Shown piece after piece: positions 36,608 to 58,500 of a stretch of DNA of 64,000 bases (the stretch's first letter is position 1; each line of letters begins with the position of its first letter). The notes beneath the pieces are model-generated. The model searched no databases and was not told the DNA's origin. It was given only the letters and a program-made list of their open reading frames with translations. Location: assembly GCA_033439265.1 (NCBI GenBank), contig JAVTVX010000010.1:28447056-28511055 (forward strand). Direction: 5' to 3'. Position numbers and translations under genes: made by a program. Source of the stretch: Dillenia suffruticosa (lineage: Eukaryota > Streptophyta > Magnoliopsida > Dilleniales > Dilleniaceae).

Positions 36608-37230
36608 ACAATCCGCTACTCTAGGATAAATTTCAATAATTCAAATTTTTTAATTTTTATAATTAATACCAAGCAGATTAAATAGACTAAATCCTACTTT
36701 TTAGTCAATATCAATAATTTTAACTAAATTTTTATTTGAAATAATCAAATATGTCAATAATTTAATTAAAAATTAGTCAACACTATTGGTATGAGTTCTC
36801 ACATAAAATGTAATTTATTTAGTATATAATTATTTTATATATCTAATATTATTAATTTTAATTATTAACCCTCGTAAATAAAATTGGATTCTTTTAAGTA
36901 TTGTAAAAATGTTGTAGATAAACCAAGGAAGAAGCGTGATCTAGACGCAAGAGATGTTGGCCCCTCCCAGGGTCTCATGGCTCGCAGTTGCGGGCACTCA
37001 TGTGCCCAAACAAAACTAGGTTACCCCAAGGAATAAGAGAAGGAGAATAGCACACATGTTAATGTCATGTCATGTCATGTCGAAACAAGATTTCATTCGG
37101 CTCGACCCCAGATGTCAGAGTTGGCAACCTTATATTTCAACTTTAGGACTATTAGACAACATGATGTTTTGTATCTCAAGCTATCAAGTCAAATTTAATT
37201 ACCATATACTTTTTCTTTTTCTTTTTTTTT
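36608..37230. other. Gene-free AT-rich sequence
   Basis: No gene or repeat recognised apart from a four-fold TGTCA/TCATG stutter near 37062-37080. Confidence 0.35.
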
Positions 37231-37256
37231 GGGGGCGGGGGGGTGGGGGTGTTGGG
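37231..37256 (+). repeat. G-quadruplex-capable tract
   Basis: GGGGGCGGGGGGGTGGGGGT then GTTGGG, directly after a T-rich run: four G-runs with short loops. Confidence 0.75.
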
Positions 37257-37911
37257 TTATGGTCAAAAATGTGTTTCTCGCATTCAGAAGGGCTACCCTT
37301 TTGCAGTTTAAAGGTGGGTGTGCATGATTGTTTAACTTTCAAAATAAGCAAAGGGTATATATTGATTGCAACAAATTCTAGTGTAAAACAAATATAAAAT
37401 ATCCCAACTTCATTCTTTCTCTCTCTGCAGTCCCTTTATTCAATGATATTTAAATTTCACTATTTAAAAAACATAAAAATTAAAACATATGATAAAAATA
37501 AAAATAAATATGTTTTTCTTATTCATATGTTTCTTCAAGATTTTAATATTATCCAAACTTTTAAATACTAACCAACTGATATACTCACTTTCTTCTTTTA
37601 TTCATATTTGAATCATATTATACGAATCAAATGATTTATAAACTAAATAAATCTTAGTTAATATGATTATAAATATCGATAAAAAACTAAAAATTTTAAA
37701 TTTGAGTAATTTTGAATTAATTAAAATACATTCAGATCAGGCAAAAAAATAAAATTAAAAAAATATATATTTAGGTAGACTATACATTTAATCTATTATG
37801 TTTAGCCCGTGTAACATATTTCTTCGTCTTTTCAATATTTTTATAAAATATGAAAAAAAAATAATAATAATAATTATAAAAATGATAGTATTATGGTATA
37901 ATGTAATATTA

Positions 37912-38126
37912 AAGGGGCCAAGGATAAGGTACACGGAGCGGAGGGTGTGGGGTTTTGTCCCGAGTCAAGAGGACAATGGTTTGAACTTGCCGTGAGTCTG
38001 AACTATCGTGGGTCCCACCTGACTTCACCAAGCCCGTCACCGGCGCCGTTCTCGCCTGCATCGACCGACCCGATTCTCCGCACGTATCATCCCTCCCCAC
38101 GTGGGGTTGACGTGGCCCATATGTGA
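37912..38126. other. Isolated GC-rich block with G-box motifs
   Basis: About 200 bp of GC-rich sequence in AT-rich surroundings. It contains CCCACGTGGGG near 38097 and TTGACGTGGCCC near 38108 (ABRE/G-box-like cores), and ends at a GA microsatellite (38127-38149). It resembles a promoter without an attached gene. Confidence 0.35.
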
Positions 38127-38149
38127 TGAGAGAGAGAGAGAGAGAGAGA
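38127..38149. repeat. (GA)n microsatellite
   Basis: Eleven GA units. Confidence 0.85.
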
Positions 38150-38968
38150 TAACATAAAAAATCATATTTGGTTAAACGAAACAAAGAGAAAAAATATAAT
38201 TAAAAAGTGCATAGATTCATTATTCTATCTTTTTTATTTTTTATTAGATTTTTAAAATAGATGGTATAAAAGTAAATTTAATTTTTATAATTTTAAAAAG
38301 AATTTCTTCCTTTAAAATCTATCGATTTAGTGAAATTAAAAAATGAGTTCGGAGGGTTTCTAAAACCCTACCTTTTCCTTCCCTTCAATTAATTATTTTG
38401 TGAAACATGGATGAGTTTTTTGAAAATCCCTCTCTTTCCCTTCGTTTCCCATCAAAACCCTCCGTCCAAACTGCCTATGAGTGGGAATTTCAAAACATAG
38501 GATGAGATAAGTTATGGGTATGGGTTTTTAAGATTTGGAATTTAAAATACATAAAATGGTGGGAATGGGAAATGAGGAATCCAATTTGTTTGGTTTGGTA
38601 CCTGAAATTGAGGAAAACTGGTTGGAAAGGGTTTCCATATTCTTGCTTCTCTTTATTTCAAATTGGTAGCGACGCATACATGAACCGAGGCTGGCTCACT
38701 TTTGGGTTCTACCTGCTTCTCACAAATTAAGTGCAAACACTTCATTTTAAATTTTCTTAATATTGTTTTAAAATTTTTTATTATCTAAATAAATTGCCAT
38801 TCATATTTAAAAAAATGGGATACTTATGCATTGTGGCAGTTCCCACACTCATTTGGTACGTATCTTACTACTCAAACATCAACGCCCCACTTCAAGTCCG
38901 TACGTGAATTGTTTAGACAATGATGATGGCAACCCTAACAAATATCTTTACCACGTGGAGAGAGGAGG

Positions 38969-39167
38969 AGCAGATTATTTTATATTAAATAATAAGATAT
39001 TTTATCTTTTTAATCAAAAGTCTCGAGATTAAGTTTTGAAAATTATAAAAAAGAATTTGTGAGAATCAATTTCTAAAATGAGTTTTATAGTATTCGAACC
39101 AAATTAATCTGATAAAATTTAAATATCAGTAATAAAAATAAAGAAAAAGAAAAAGAGAAAAAAAAGA
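38969..39167 (+). mobile_element. SINE (family A) with target-site duplication
   Basis: GTGGAGAGAGGAGG (38955-38968) and GTGGAAGAGAGGAGG (39168-39182) differ by one inserted base. The body holds AGTCTCGAGATTAAG, TGTGAGAATCAATTTCTAAA and ATTCGAACCAAATTAATCTG, and has a mixed A/G tail. Confidence 0.75.
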
Positions 39168-40015
39168 GTGGAAGAGAGGAGGGAGGGAGAGATAGAAAAA
39201 GCTCATTGCACGGCTCTCTAGTGAAAATCCCAAAACATCATCATCCACTTAAAATTGTCAACCTTGTCTTCAATACAAGACAAGCTTACAAGTTAAAGAT
39301 CAAAATGGAATTTGGTTGAGTTTTAATGAACCAGGTTTTTAGGAACTGTGCTTCTTTCTCCTCATCTCCTCCCACACTCCACTCGTTTGCACGATCAATT
39401 GCCGGAATTATTTTAATAATAAAAATTAAATTCCGAATCAGATACTCATTTAACATTCAAGCTTGACACGTGTAATAATTATATATTCAAAAAAAAAACT
39501 TATATACATACATAAATAATAGACATGCACGACATGGGTCGCACGTCCAACGTAAATTAAGAATATCTTCAGTAGAGAGACATCTAACGTAAAGTGTCAT
39601 GAGTTGGTCTTTTATGGGGAACGAGGACATTGTTTATCTCTTGTTGGAATTCCTAATCTATTGATTGTTTTTAATTTAATAATTTCCAAGCTTCTTAATG
39701 TTTTCTTCAAGTGGGGTTGCGTAGCTTATCAACTCCTATGGAGTATTATTTTAAAAGTTTCTCTGAGAGCAAACATTATAAAAGCCTACCTATAGCTATG
39801 GAGAAGGAAACCCTGAATGGAAAATGCAAAGTTGACGTGTAGTGCGTAGGCATTGCCTAGAAAGTTGGGAAATGACTGAGAGGACTCTTTGGATAATTAT
39901 TTTTTTTTTTAATACTTAGTCGACATTTTAACATATATTTTAATTAATTTAATTAAAATATTATCAAATTTGATTTATAAAGAATACTTTCAATATTATT
40001 ATTATTTTTTTTAAT

Positions 40016-40095
40016 GTCCTGAGGGGAACAGTATAGTGGTCAAAATCCCCCTCCCCCGTCTGGAGATCGTTCGAATCTCTGTACAACAAAAAAAA
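40016..40095 (+). mobile_element. 80-bp tRNA-Asp-like SINE with perfect 16-bp target-site duplication
   Basis: TATTATTTTTTTTAAT is repeated exactly at 40000-40015 and 40096-40111. The insert begins GTCCTGAGGGG and contains CAGTATAGTGGTCAAAATCC, close to the D-arm/box A of plant tRNA-Asp. The box B is CGTTCGAATCTC, and the element ends CAACAAAAAAAA. It is not a functional tRNA because the anticodon arm is not foldable as a normal stem-loop. Confidence 0.8.
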
Positions 40096-40532
40096 TATTA
40101 TTTTTTTTAATTTCAAATAAAAAATTTAATTAAAAAATATAATATTCTTATTTAATAATTTGAATATCTTTTGGTTTAGACAATTTAAGTTCCAAAGATA
40201 TTTGCATGCATGCAAAACTTAGGTAAATGAGTTACACCGATTTAATGCTAATATATTTCTTTTTTCTTGTTTGGGACTTTTAATATTAAATAAATAAATA
40301 AATAAATTAGAACACTTACATCATAATTTTTAAGTGTTTAATTCTTGTGATTTGGTACAGTAGAAATGAGTTGGAAGTTAGTATGGTTTTAGGGGAGAGT
40401 ATGGTCATTCTCTTGTAATATGAATACATCTTTTGATAAATACCCTATTTAAAAATAATATGATTTATCCTTAAAACTATGTTAATGCAATAGACTTGAT
40501 TGCTTACGACCGGTACAATCATCTCACTGGAA

Positions 40533-40623
40533 GTCTCCGAAGGGACCCTCTAATTGTTAGAATCCCCTCTTTCAAATCCGTGATATGGGAATTTAAATTT
40601 CGTATAACAAAAAAGAAAAAAAA
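40533..40623 (+). mobile_element. Second copy of the short tRNA-like SINE, perfect 16-bp target-site duplication
   Basis: AATCATCTCACTGGAA is repeated at 40517-40532 and 40624-40639. The insert aligns with the element at 40016: GTCTCCGAAGGGACC, GTTAGAATCCCCTC, a decayed box B (GGGAATTTAAATTTC), then GTATAACAAAAAAG and an A-run. Confidence 0.8.
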
Positions 40624-40787
40624 AATCATCTCACTGGAATTTGGGATTTTAAGATAGGAGGGATCGAAAAAACAGTTCTACCATCTCTGTTTTGTTAAAG
40701 TAGTGATGGAGCAGAGAATTTACGTTAATATACGGAGAATCACCACCGTTCTAAAGTTCCATAATTCCTTACTTAAGAATGTCACAA

Positions 40788-40840
40788 CTCACTCACTCTC
40801 TCTCTCTCTCCCCCCCACTCCCCCCCACCCCCACCCCCGG
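40788..40840. repeat. CT repeat merging into a C-rich, G-quadruplex-capable tract
   Basis: (CT)n runs into CCCCCCACTCCCCCCCACCC and then CCACCCCC at 40810-40838: four C-runs, so the minus strand can form a G-quadruplex and the plus strand an i-motif. Confidence 0.75.
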
Positions 40841-42500
40841 CCTCTTCACGGTGCTTGTTTCCATTGTTACCCCCAAAAGGTACCGAAAGTAAATCACATG
40901 GGCCATACGAAAAAAACAATTTAAAACTTCAAACTACATGCTATGGTAGACAAACATGACAGCGGCCTTTGATTAATTTGAAAAATAAAGTATGACTCAT
41001 AGCATTGCAAAGCCTCTTTAGCTAGCTTAGGTGTATCAGCGACTCTTGTATAGGGTCCAAAAGATAATTTTCGTTGATGTGCCAAAAACTAAAATATCAA
41101 AGTCTGACTCACCTATGTCTAGGTCACGTAAATCGAGTTTAGGCCTTGTGTGCTCAGTCTGGTTTCTTCTGGAGAATAAGAAAACAGAGGAAAATTTGCC
41201 TCGGCAGTTGCCGGTTAAAAGAAGTAAAGTTACTACAAGTGATTTTGTTTTTTTTTCTTTTTTTCTTTTCATTACAACAATATGTTCACCAAAGCTAATT
41301 CCAACTAAAAATGGTAAAGGTTCGAACGAAGAGGCGTAGACCAGTATTCTCACCATGCTAGACTTGAGCATTAGATATCTTTGTTAAGTCCATCTAGATC
41401 CATGGAAGTTGAATAATCTTCTTTTTTTTATTTTATAAATTATCAATATATGATAATCCCTTGAATCTCACTAAATTCGATTCAAATCGAATTAAACTAT
41501 TAAAAAGTAAAACATTCTTAACACTTGTTCTCTCTATATTTAATACTCAAACACAAAATCATACTTAAAATGTATTAATATCCAGTTGCACAATCCTCAC
41601 AGCTGCATACTTTTGCCCATTTAGAAACACCATCGACCATTAGAACAGTGGGGACTGACACAGAAAAAGGTTATGTTAAAATTACAACAAATATGTTCTG
41701 CATTTAGAGAAAACTAGTTTGATGCCACTAGCTTGATTCTTTTGGAAAAGAATGTTAATTTAAGCAAGCAATGCAGGTAAGCAGCTTAGGAAATAATTGA
41801 CTCGAGAAATCACCTCGTCCGCAGGTCTCTAGTCATTCAACAAGACCTCTCTCTCTCCCTCTCTCTCTCTCTCTCTCACAGATATTACTCTCAGAAATAT
41901 AATGAAACTCCAGTATTCCATTTCTTTAAACCAATGCAAACTACAACCGGAAATTCAAACCGACATAGCCCCCACTATTATCCATACTATCAACCAATAA
42001 ATCTAGTACACCCAAGGGTATAGAACTTCAATCATATAGGCATAAACAGAAGACGTGAATCACCAAGAAACAATTGAACGAGAAATGAAAAAAAAAATGT
42101 CATCGACTATAGACCTAAATCCTGGCCACATGAGGGTGAAGCAACAAGTATATCATAGCCACAGGGTAAAAACCATTGTCATCCCTGAGGCATGGCACAG
42201 ACAAGGTCATAGGAATTCCATGCAACATATATCATGGTGAAGGACAAGTGCATAAATAGAAAGGGTGTGGCAAGAGAACATTCTATCACCACGATATACT
42301 ACATAATCATTAGGCTCTCCAAAACGTGCTGAACAATTTGGTAGCAGGATAGGATGGTTTCAGTAGAATATTGTTATCAGAAGCAACTGATTTCCTTCCG
42401 TAGAGACTTCGAACAAATAGACAAAATATGGGGTCAAATATTTAGACCAAGTGAAAATGTGTTAAAACAGGCATTTGGTTTTACAGCTAAACTGCTTGTT
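40841..42500. other. Gene-free sequence 3' of the UBC gene
   Basis: Contains a CT microsatellite at 41846-41877. Two overlapping open frames (41031-41339 +, 41036-41371 -) have no recognised domain. The UBC 3' UTR probably occupies the right end, from about 42500. Confidence 0.35.
41846..41877. repeat. (CT)n microsatellite
   Basis: Sixteen CT units with one CC interruption. Confidence 0.85.
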
Positions 42501-42833
42501 ACAATTTCTTCCAAGAAATCACAATATTCCAATTTTGTTTATACAGACAGCACAACACAAGGACAACTAGAGGTGTGTATTGTCCTCACAAGGGATTCAG
42601 GGAAAAGAAACTAAGTCACTGAAGAGTTTTAAACTAGTTCCAGCAAACACATACAAACAACATGCAAGCAAACATTTTGATTTCCCCATTTTCCTACATT
42701 TAAATGAGGGCATGTTTCCAACCCCTCTTATGCCCATCATAGGATTAAAAGAGGCAGATCAAACTTCATACACAGAACATAAATCTAAAAGTATTAGAAA
42801 CAAATGACCCCCTGATTCTTATACCACAGGTGC

Positions 42834-53035
<10,202 letters not shown>

Positions 53036-53400
53036 CTCGGAAACCTAACCAAAAAGATTTCCAAAATTTACGACTCAGATCCGCCTCAAAGGAGGAAAAA
53101 AAAAGAAATGACCAGAGCGAGAATCGGAACCAATACCTCAGAAGCGCCGGGATTATTCGAGGGAGATTATGCGATGGAGAAGATGAAGATGGAGAATGTA
53201 ATGGAGGAGAAGAATTGGGGATTGCAATGGAAAAGATTTTTTGAATGAAGGGAAGGCGATAAGTTTTACAATAGAGAAGGCAAACTAAGGGAATGATAAT
53301 AATCACAGCGCTGTTGTGGCTATCTACATCTATATGAAGACGGGAAGGGTTGCTTGAGATTGACGCAGGCTGATTGGCTATTCTTTTTGTGCGGGTGGGC
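53036..53400 (-). promoter_or_regulatory. UBC leader and core promoter
   Basis: A short 5'-UTR intron is likely at 53045-53136: donor GAG|GTATTGG, a pyrimidine tract, acceptor GGTTAG|GTTTCCGAG just before ATG. Upstream on the minus strand lie a TATA-like CATATAG near 53330 and a CCAAT box at 53373-53377. These are inferred from motif position only. Confidence 0.5.
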
Positions 53401-53511
53401 CCTCTCCGCTATTTAGGCTTTCCAATGTTTTTACTTTTCTCTTTAATCTAATAATTAAATTGTCTAATATCCAAATTTTGTAGATGTTATGATATCCACG
53501 CAATGTATTAT

Positions 53512-53697
53512 TATTATTTTTTTATATTATACCTAATCAAAATTTATATTTTAATTATTTAATTCAATCTGAATTTACAGTATTTTAGGGAGCTAACCTC
53601 CTAACATTATCTATTTTATATCTAAATCGTGATTCGAATTTGTAATTTTGATTAAAAAATTTAATACCATATTTTACTAGATTAATTGACTGTTCGT
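53512..53697 (-). mobile_element. SINE (family A) with target-site duplication
   Basis: CACGCAATGTATTAT (53497-53511) and CACACAATATATTAT (53698-53712) match at 13 of 15 bases. The reverse body includes CCTAATCAAAATTTATATTT, TAGGGAGCTAACCTCCTAAC and the box-B-like TGATTCGAATTTG. Confidence 0.8.
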
Positions 53698-53712
53698 CAC
53701 ACAATATATTAT

Positions 53713-55379
53713 AATAAATAATAAAAACTAGAAAATATATTAAATAGTATATGAATTTTTCACTTTAGGTGGGATAATTTTAATTTTAATTTTAATTTCT
53801 AGATAAGTAAGTCGAATTAGGGATAAATAATAGTATAAAAAAATAAAAAATCTTGGGATTAATGTTTAGTTTCCATGTTAGTAAAAATTATTAAAACCGC
53901 AAACCCTCCCTCAAAAGAAATCATAATAATAATAACGTTGTTGCATGATGAACTAACATGCATTTTATTTTTTCACTTGTTATGGTTCTTAAGTTCCAGG
54001 CGTAGCATTCTATTTTCTCTTTTCAAAGATTCCGTCTTTTCCATGTGAAACCCTTTCCATACTCAAATTACAACGTTCGATAAATGCATAAGCACACGTA
54101 GCCTCGCAAATGTGCAACAATTAGTTTTATTAAAGCGATTGTAAATAAAGTTATTCTCGTTTTAAATAATTCTGAATTCACAAAACTCTCTATAAAATTC
54201 TTCAATAAGCATACCAAGATGCTCAATGAGATCATTGTGCGGGATGTGGGGGCACATATTTATTAATGTATACCGATAGAAAATACCTGCATTCTCTTCT
54301 ATGTTAAAGCTTTCTTCTTTTCTTTTTTCATCTCTCCTTCGGACCATGTATTAGAGTTGATTAATTTGATAAGGGGGTTATCTAGAAATGTGGGAATATG
54401 AGTGTTGAAAAAGCGAGAGAGATACCTCAATTCTGCAAGAAAGGGATCATTTACACATGCTTAGTGCTCGAGTCTCGACCTCGAGCCTTATGGACGAAGA
54501 TCGAGGTCTCCTTCTCCATATCTTTTTAAGAGGATTTGATCTTTTTTCTTTGCCTAAGCTTGCTGCTACGTGGTGCCTTGTGGCTCTAGTTTGCAGTTGA
54601 TGGTACTCTCTCGCTAGAATTCGAATACTATTAGTAGTTTTGATCTTCTTAAGAGGATTAGATGGTACTCTCTTGACCAAAAAATAAAAAATCCAATGAG
54701 TAAAAATGCTCTTAGTCTCAACTTGTTAAGAAAGGAATTTGTTTCTTTGTTTGAATAACATACTAAAATTAATAAGTAAATAATAATTCAGATATACTAT
54801 TCTAAAAATTTTAGTAGGTTGGACTCCTTTCTTCCTAACTCGTGTTATTTTATTCAAATTTTTATTATGAAAAGGTGGAGTATCAAATTGTCATTCTTAT
54901 CTAAGAAATAAAAAATTTATTTGAAATAATGATCTCGAGAGAGGTAGAAATCTTTAATAGAAATTAAAAGGTTTATCCTTTTCATTCGAAACACCGGAAA
55001 TAATTTAAATATATTTAGGTTATTTTAAGACATTAGTATATAATAATTTATCTTTATTATATTATATTTTATTAATAATATTTTAATTATAGTAAAATTT
55101 TTTTCATAAAAAGATATCTTATAAGTAAAATATTATTTTAAAAAAACATGTATTTTTAAGAATTATAAGATTTTGTAAGTAAATTATTTTAAAGGAATGT
55201 TAAAATTATTATTATGATAATAATAAATATAATATCAAAATTAGTTCCAACTTTTTTCAATGAGAACACTTTTTGTTTGTATTTCTCAAACTTGATAAAA
55301 TTTCGAATAAGAATAATGTGGCAAAAGATAAAATAAGAATAACGTGCGGTAAACAGCGTCAAATAAGTCAGCTACGGCC
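53713..55379. other. Divergent intergenic region between UBC and the TH1 gene
   Basis: AT-rich with no gene. A short duplication, CTTAAGAGGATTAGATGGTA against TTTAAGAGGATTTGATC, lies around 54530 and 54650. Confidence 0.4.
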
Positions 55380-55556
55380 GACGTCATTATCAACCCTCTC
55401 CTGACCCCACCGTCCAACGGCACCGGCAACTCACCGTGTCGCCCACTCTCTCTCCACCTGCTCTGACCAAATCAAAAGAAAACAACCTATTATAAAGAAA
55501 ATTCAAAAAGTAAAACCTAACCACCGAATCGAATTTTCTTCTGTCGATTCAAGTCA
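55380..55556 (+). promoter_or_regulatory. Core promoter and leader of the TH1-domain gene
   Basis: TATAAA at 55491-55496, 60 bp before the ATG, implies a short leader. CGACGTCATT near 55379 is a bZIP/as-1-like core. The block 55370-55460 is much more GC-rich than the sequence before it. Confidence 0.5.
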
Positions 55557-58500
55557 ATGATGAACAGATTCAAAACGCAGCGTAGCGTTCACTTCAACGA
55601 ACAATTGGAAGAATCTGGACCCGTCAAGCAAGACGACGCGGTAGAAGACGACGAAATCCAACGCGGTGGATTGAGATTGAAGCCGTCGGCGAACTACGTG
55701 GTTGAAGATCAAGAGCCATTCATGGGAGTCAAGGCCCGAAGAAATGCCTCCTTTCATCGAGATTACAAGGGCGATTATCTCGATCTGCCTTCTCAGCCTT
55801 ATCTCATGAAGATCTTGGAAAAACAAGGTAGGGTTTTGAATCTTTCTCGATGCGATTAGGTTTTTGCCTTTATTGATTTGATTGTGTTTAAGACGTGTTA
55901 TTAGATGTTGATTTGTCCATGAATTATAGCTCTTCAGACCGGAATTGAATAGAATTGTTCTTTCTGTCCCTTCTTACCGGTTGGGGTTTTCAAATTAGCA
56001 GCCTTGGTTTCATCAGATTTTAGACAAATTTGAATTGTTGGATGATAACTTACGTTGATGGTTATGTCTAGCCTATGTAACGAATTGGTGTTTGAGTGGA
56101 GTCCGATGGACTCTTCATTGTTCCGTGCTTGGAATACCCATGATCAAAATTTATGATTCAACAGATTGCATTGTTTTTGGACTTGGGAACAAGATATACG
56201 TTTTTACTGTCACAGTAGATAGTTGTTTCTGGTGTTTACTGTCAAATTTCCGTTTTTTAACCTTGATCACATGACTTCTGATATTGAGTGTGCCAAAGAG
56301 GTATGTGACGATCTTGCTAACAACTGGTGGTGTAGGAAATGCAGATTTTCAGAGTTCATGCATCAGTTTGGCTCAACCTAACTAAGTTGTAAGTAGTTGG
56401 GGCTGTTTGTGTTCACATTCCAGGTACTAATGGCAGTGGAAGTTTCTCTTCTCCTTTCAAACTAACAAAAGAAGAGATTTTATTCCACATATAATTCTTG
56501 TAGAAAATATTTAGAATGGAATTCACAATGCTAAACATCCTCGTTCTCCAAGAACAATGTAATAGGGGTTAGCTGACTGATTCACTCATGTATTTGCACA
56601 GTGTTCTAGCTTTAACTAGGTGATCCTTCTTTTTTTTGTATATTGTTTTCGATGAAAAATCTTATTTCACACAAGCTCCCACTGAAGAAAGGCAACTCTA
56701 GATTGGGTTATTGCCTGTCACAATGCCTTCTAAGAAGTATAGCCAACTTGAACCTCTTCTACCACCAAAGTCCGTTGCCTCAAAGCCGAAAAAGCTTAAC
56801 ACCTTCCCAGTCATCCCTTCTTCCCTGTTGCCATCTGCCTCCATCTCATAAGTTACATAAATATTTTACAGAGTAATTCTAGTTATTCAGTCTTAATCTT
56901 TTTCATTTCTTGTAGAGGACATGTTCCATACTCTCCTTTCACCTCAAGGGAATCGAAAAATATTAGAATGATCTCGTGTCTCTTGCAATTAGGAATGGAT
57001 CAAGTAGAATATCTGACTTTCTTGGAGCTCAACCTTGATCATACCCAAAAGGAAAAAAAGTCGTTGAAATTCGAGGTTGAGTCGTAGTCTCTATAAGCTC
57101 ACAAATCCATTGCTTGTTCCTCCCATTCCCAATTGTATTCCAAGGTCCACTCCATAAGCATTGTGCCCTGGCAAACTGCTTCCAACTTGCCCAACCTCCA
57201 CAGATAACCCTCAGCATTCATAAATTTCCAAATCCACTTCGGAAGCAAAGTTTTGTTAAAGTTGAATAAGGATTTAATTTCCAGTCCAATCCTCATGTTG
57301 AAGCTCACAATCCCAAGGGTCATTCCACCCATTCCAAATTTTATTCCAAGATCCACACCATAAGCATTGTTCCCTGGCGAATTGCTCCCAAGTTGCCCAT
57401 CCTTCACAGATAATCCTCAGCATGCATAATTTTCTAAAACCTCTTCCAAAGATAGAGAGATAAATAAAATATTGTGAAAAAATAGCAATAACTAAGAAAC
57501 TAAATATAATTTTTTTTAAAAAATAAAATAAAATCATGGCCCAAAAATAAATTAAAAGGTTTTTTTTGTGAAAAAAAAAACATAGCAATAACTAAGACAC
57601 TAAATATAATTTTTTAATAGCCCAAAAATAAATTAAAAGTTTTTTTTTCTTTTATGGCAAAAAAAAGTAAAGAAATTACTGGTTGTTTATTAATAAAGCA
57701 GGATATTATGTATTAAGAGTATTAAGCAACCAGAACCATTCTTGCTAAGATCTATGTGTGTTTCTTGTCACGGTCGAAATCGAATCAAACTCAAAGAGAG
57801 AGTATTGTTTGTGACAAAGGAAAATCAATGCCATTCTATCGGATCAGCTCCCATTGTTGCTTACAAATTGACATGAGCATGCTAACCAACAGCTTGTATT
57901 TGTAGACTACATAGAAATCTAAAATTTTGACAGTCAAATTAGCATCATTTTTTTTACCTTAAAAATGGGGCTTTTGTTCTTGGGACTTTCAATTAGTGCA
58001 TTGTGTTATGAAAATTTATTTGAACGATCGAAGAGGCTAAGGGGCTCCACATCTGGGTGTTGAAAGAGACATTTTTCAGAATTAAAATCTCATTGGCTTG
58101 TAAAGAATATCGGAGGAGAGTGAGTGAGTGATTTTCTGAATCAATTGATCAAATTGCTATTAAATCTGGAGCTTTTCTGGGTAATGGAGAAGAAGGTGAC
58201 TAGATTTAGGAGCTTGGGTGAAGAAGAAAATGAGATGTTCATTTTTTTCTTCCTAGGGCTTCTATTCGGGACTAATCAAAAGGCAGCAGGGAAGAGAAGG
58301 AAACAAAAGGGCAAAGGACAGAACAAAAGAGAAAGAAGCCGCATTCTTCTTTCGGATTCTGAAAGTCACTTGGGTTTAATCCTCTGACCCAGTTGGTCTG
58401 GCATAACCTGGCCAGTTTTACAAAGTTGCATAAAATCCTCGGGGTTTACTGCTTTTGACTGGATTTTATGCAACTCTGGTCTTTATAATGAACCAGAACG

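Noticed and set aside
37909..38184. 91-residue minus-strand frame in the GC-rich block
   Set aside because: Its length follows from GC-rich composition; the protein is low-complexity at one end and has no recognisable motif.
40016..40095. Functional tRNA gene
   Set aside because: Boxes A and B are present, but there is no valid anticodon stem-loop, and the A tail plus duplication show it is a retroposed SINE.
41031..41371. Two overlapping frames of over 100 residues on opposite strands
   Set aside because: Both are equally open, neither has a domain or splice context, and lysine/phenylalanine runs dominate.
54447..54680. 77-residue minus-strand frame with repeated SNPLKKI segments
   Set aside because: Created by a short DNA duplication; no start context or homologue recognised.
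57274..57588. Candidate gene encoded at 57099-57588 on the minus strand
   Set aside because: It consists of LINE post-RT sequence duplicated in tandem, with frame breaks.
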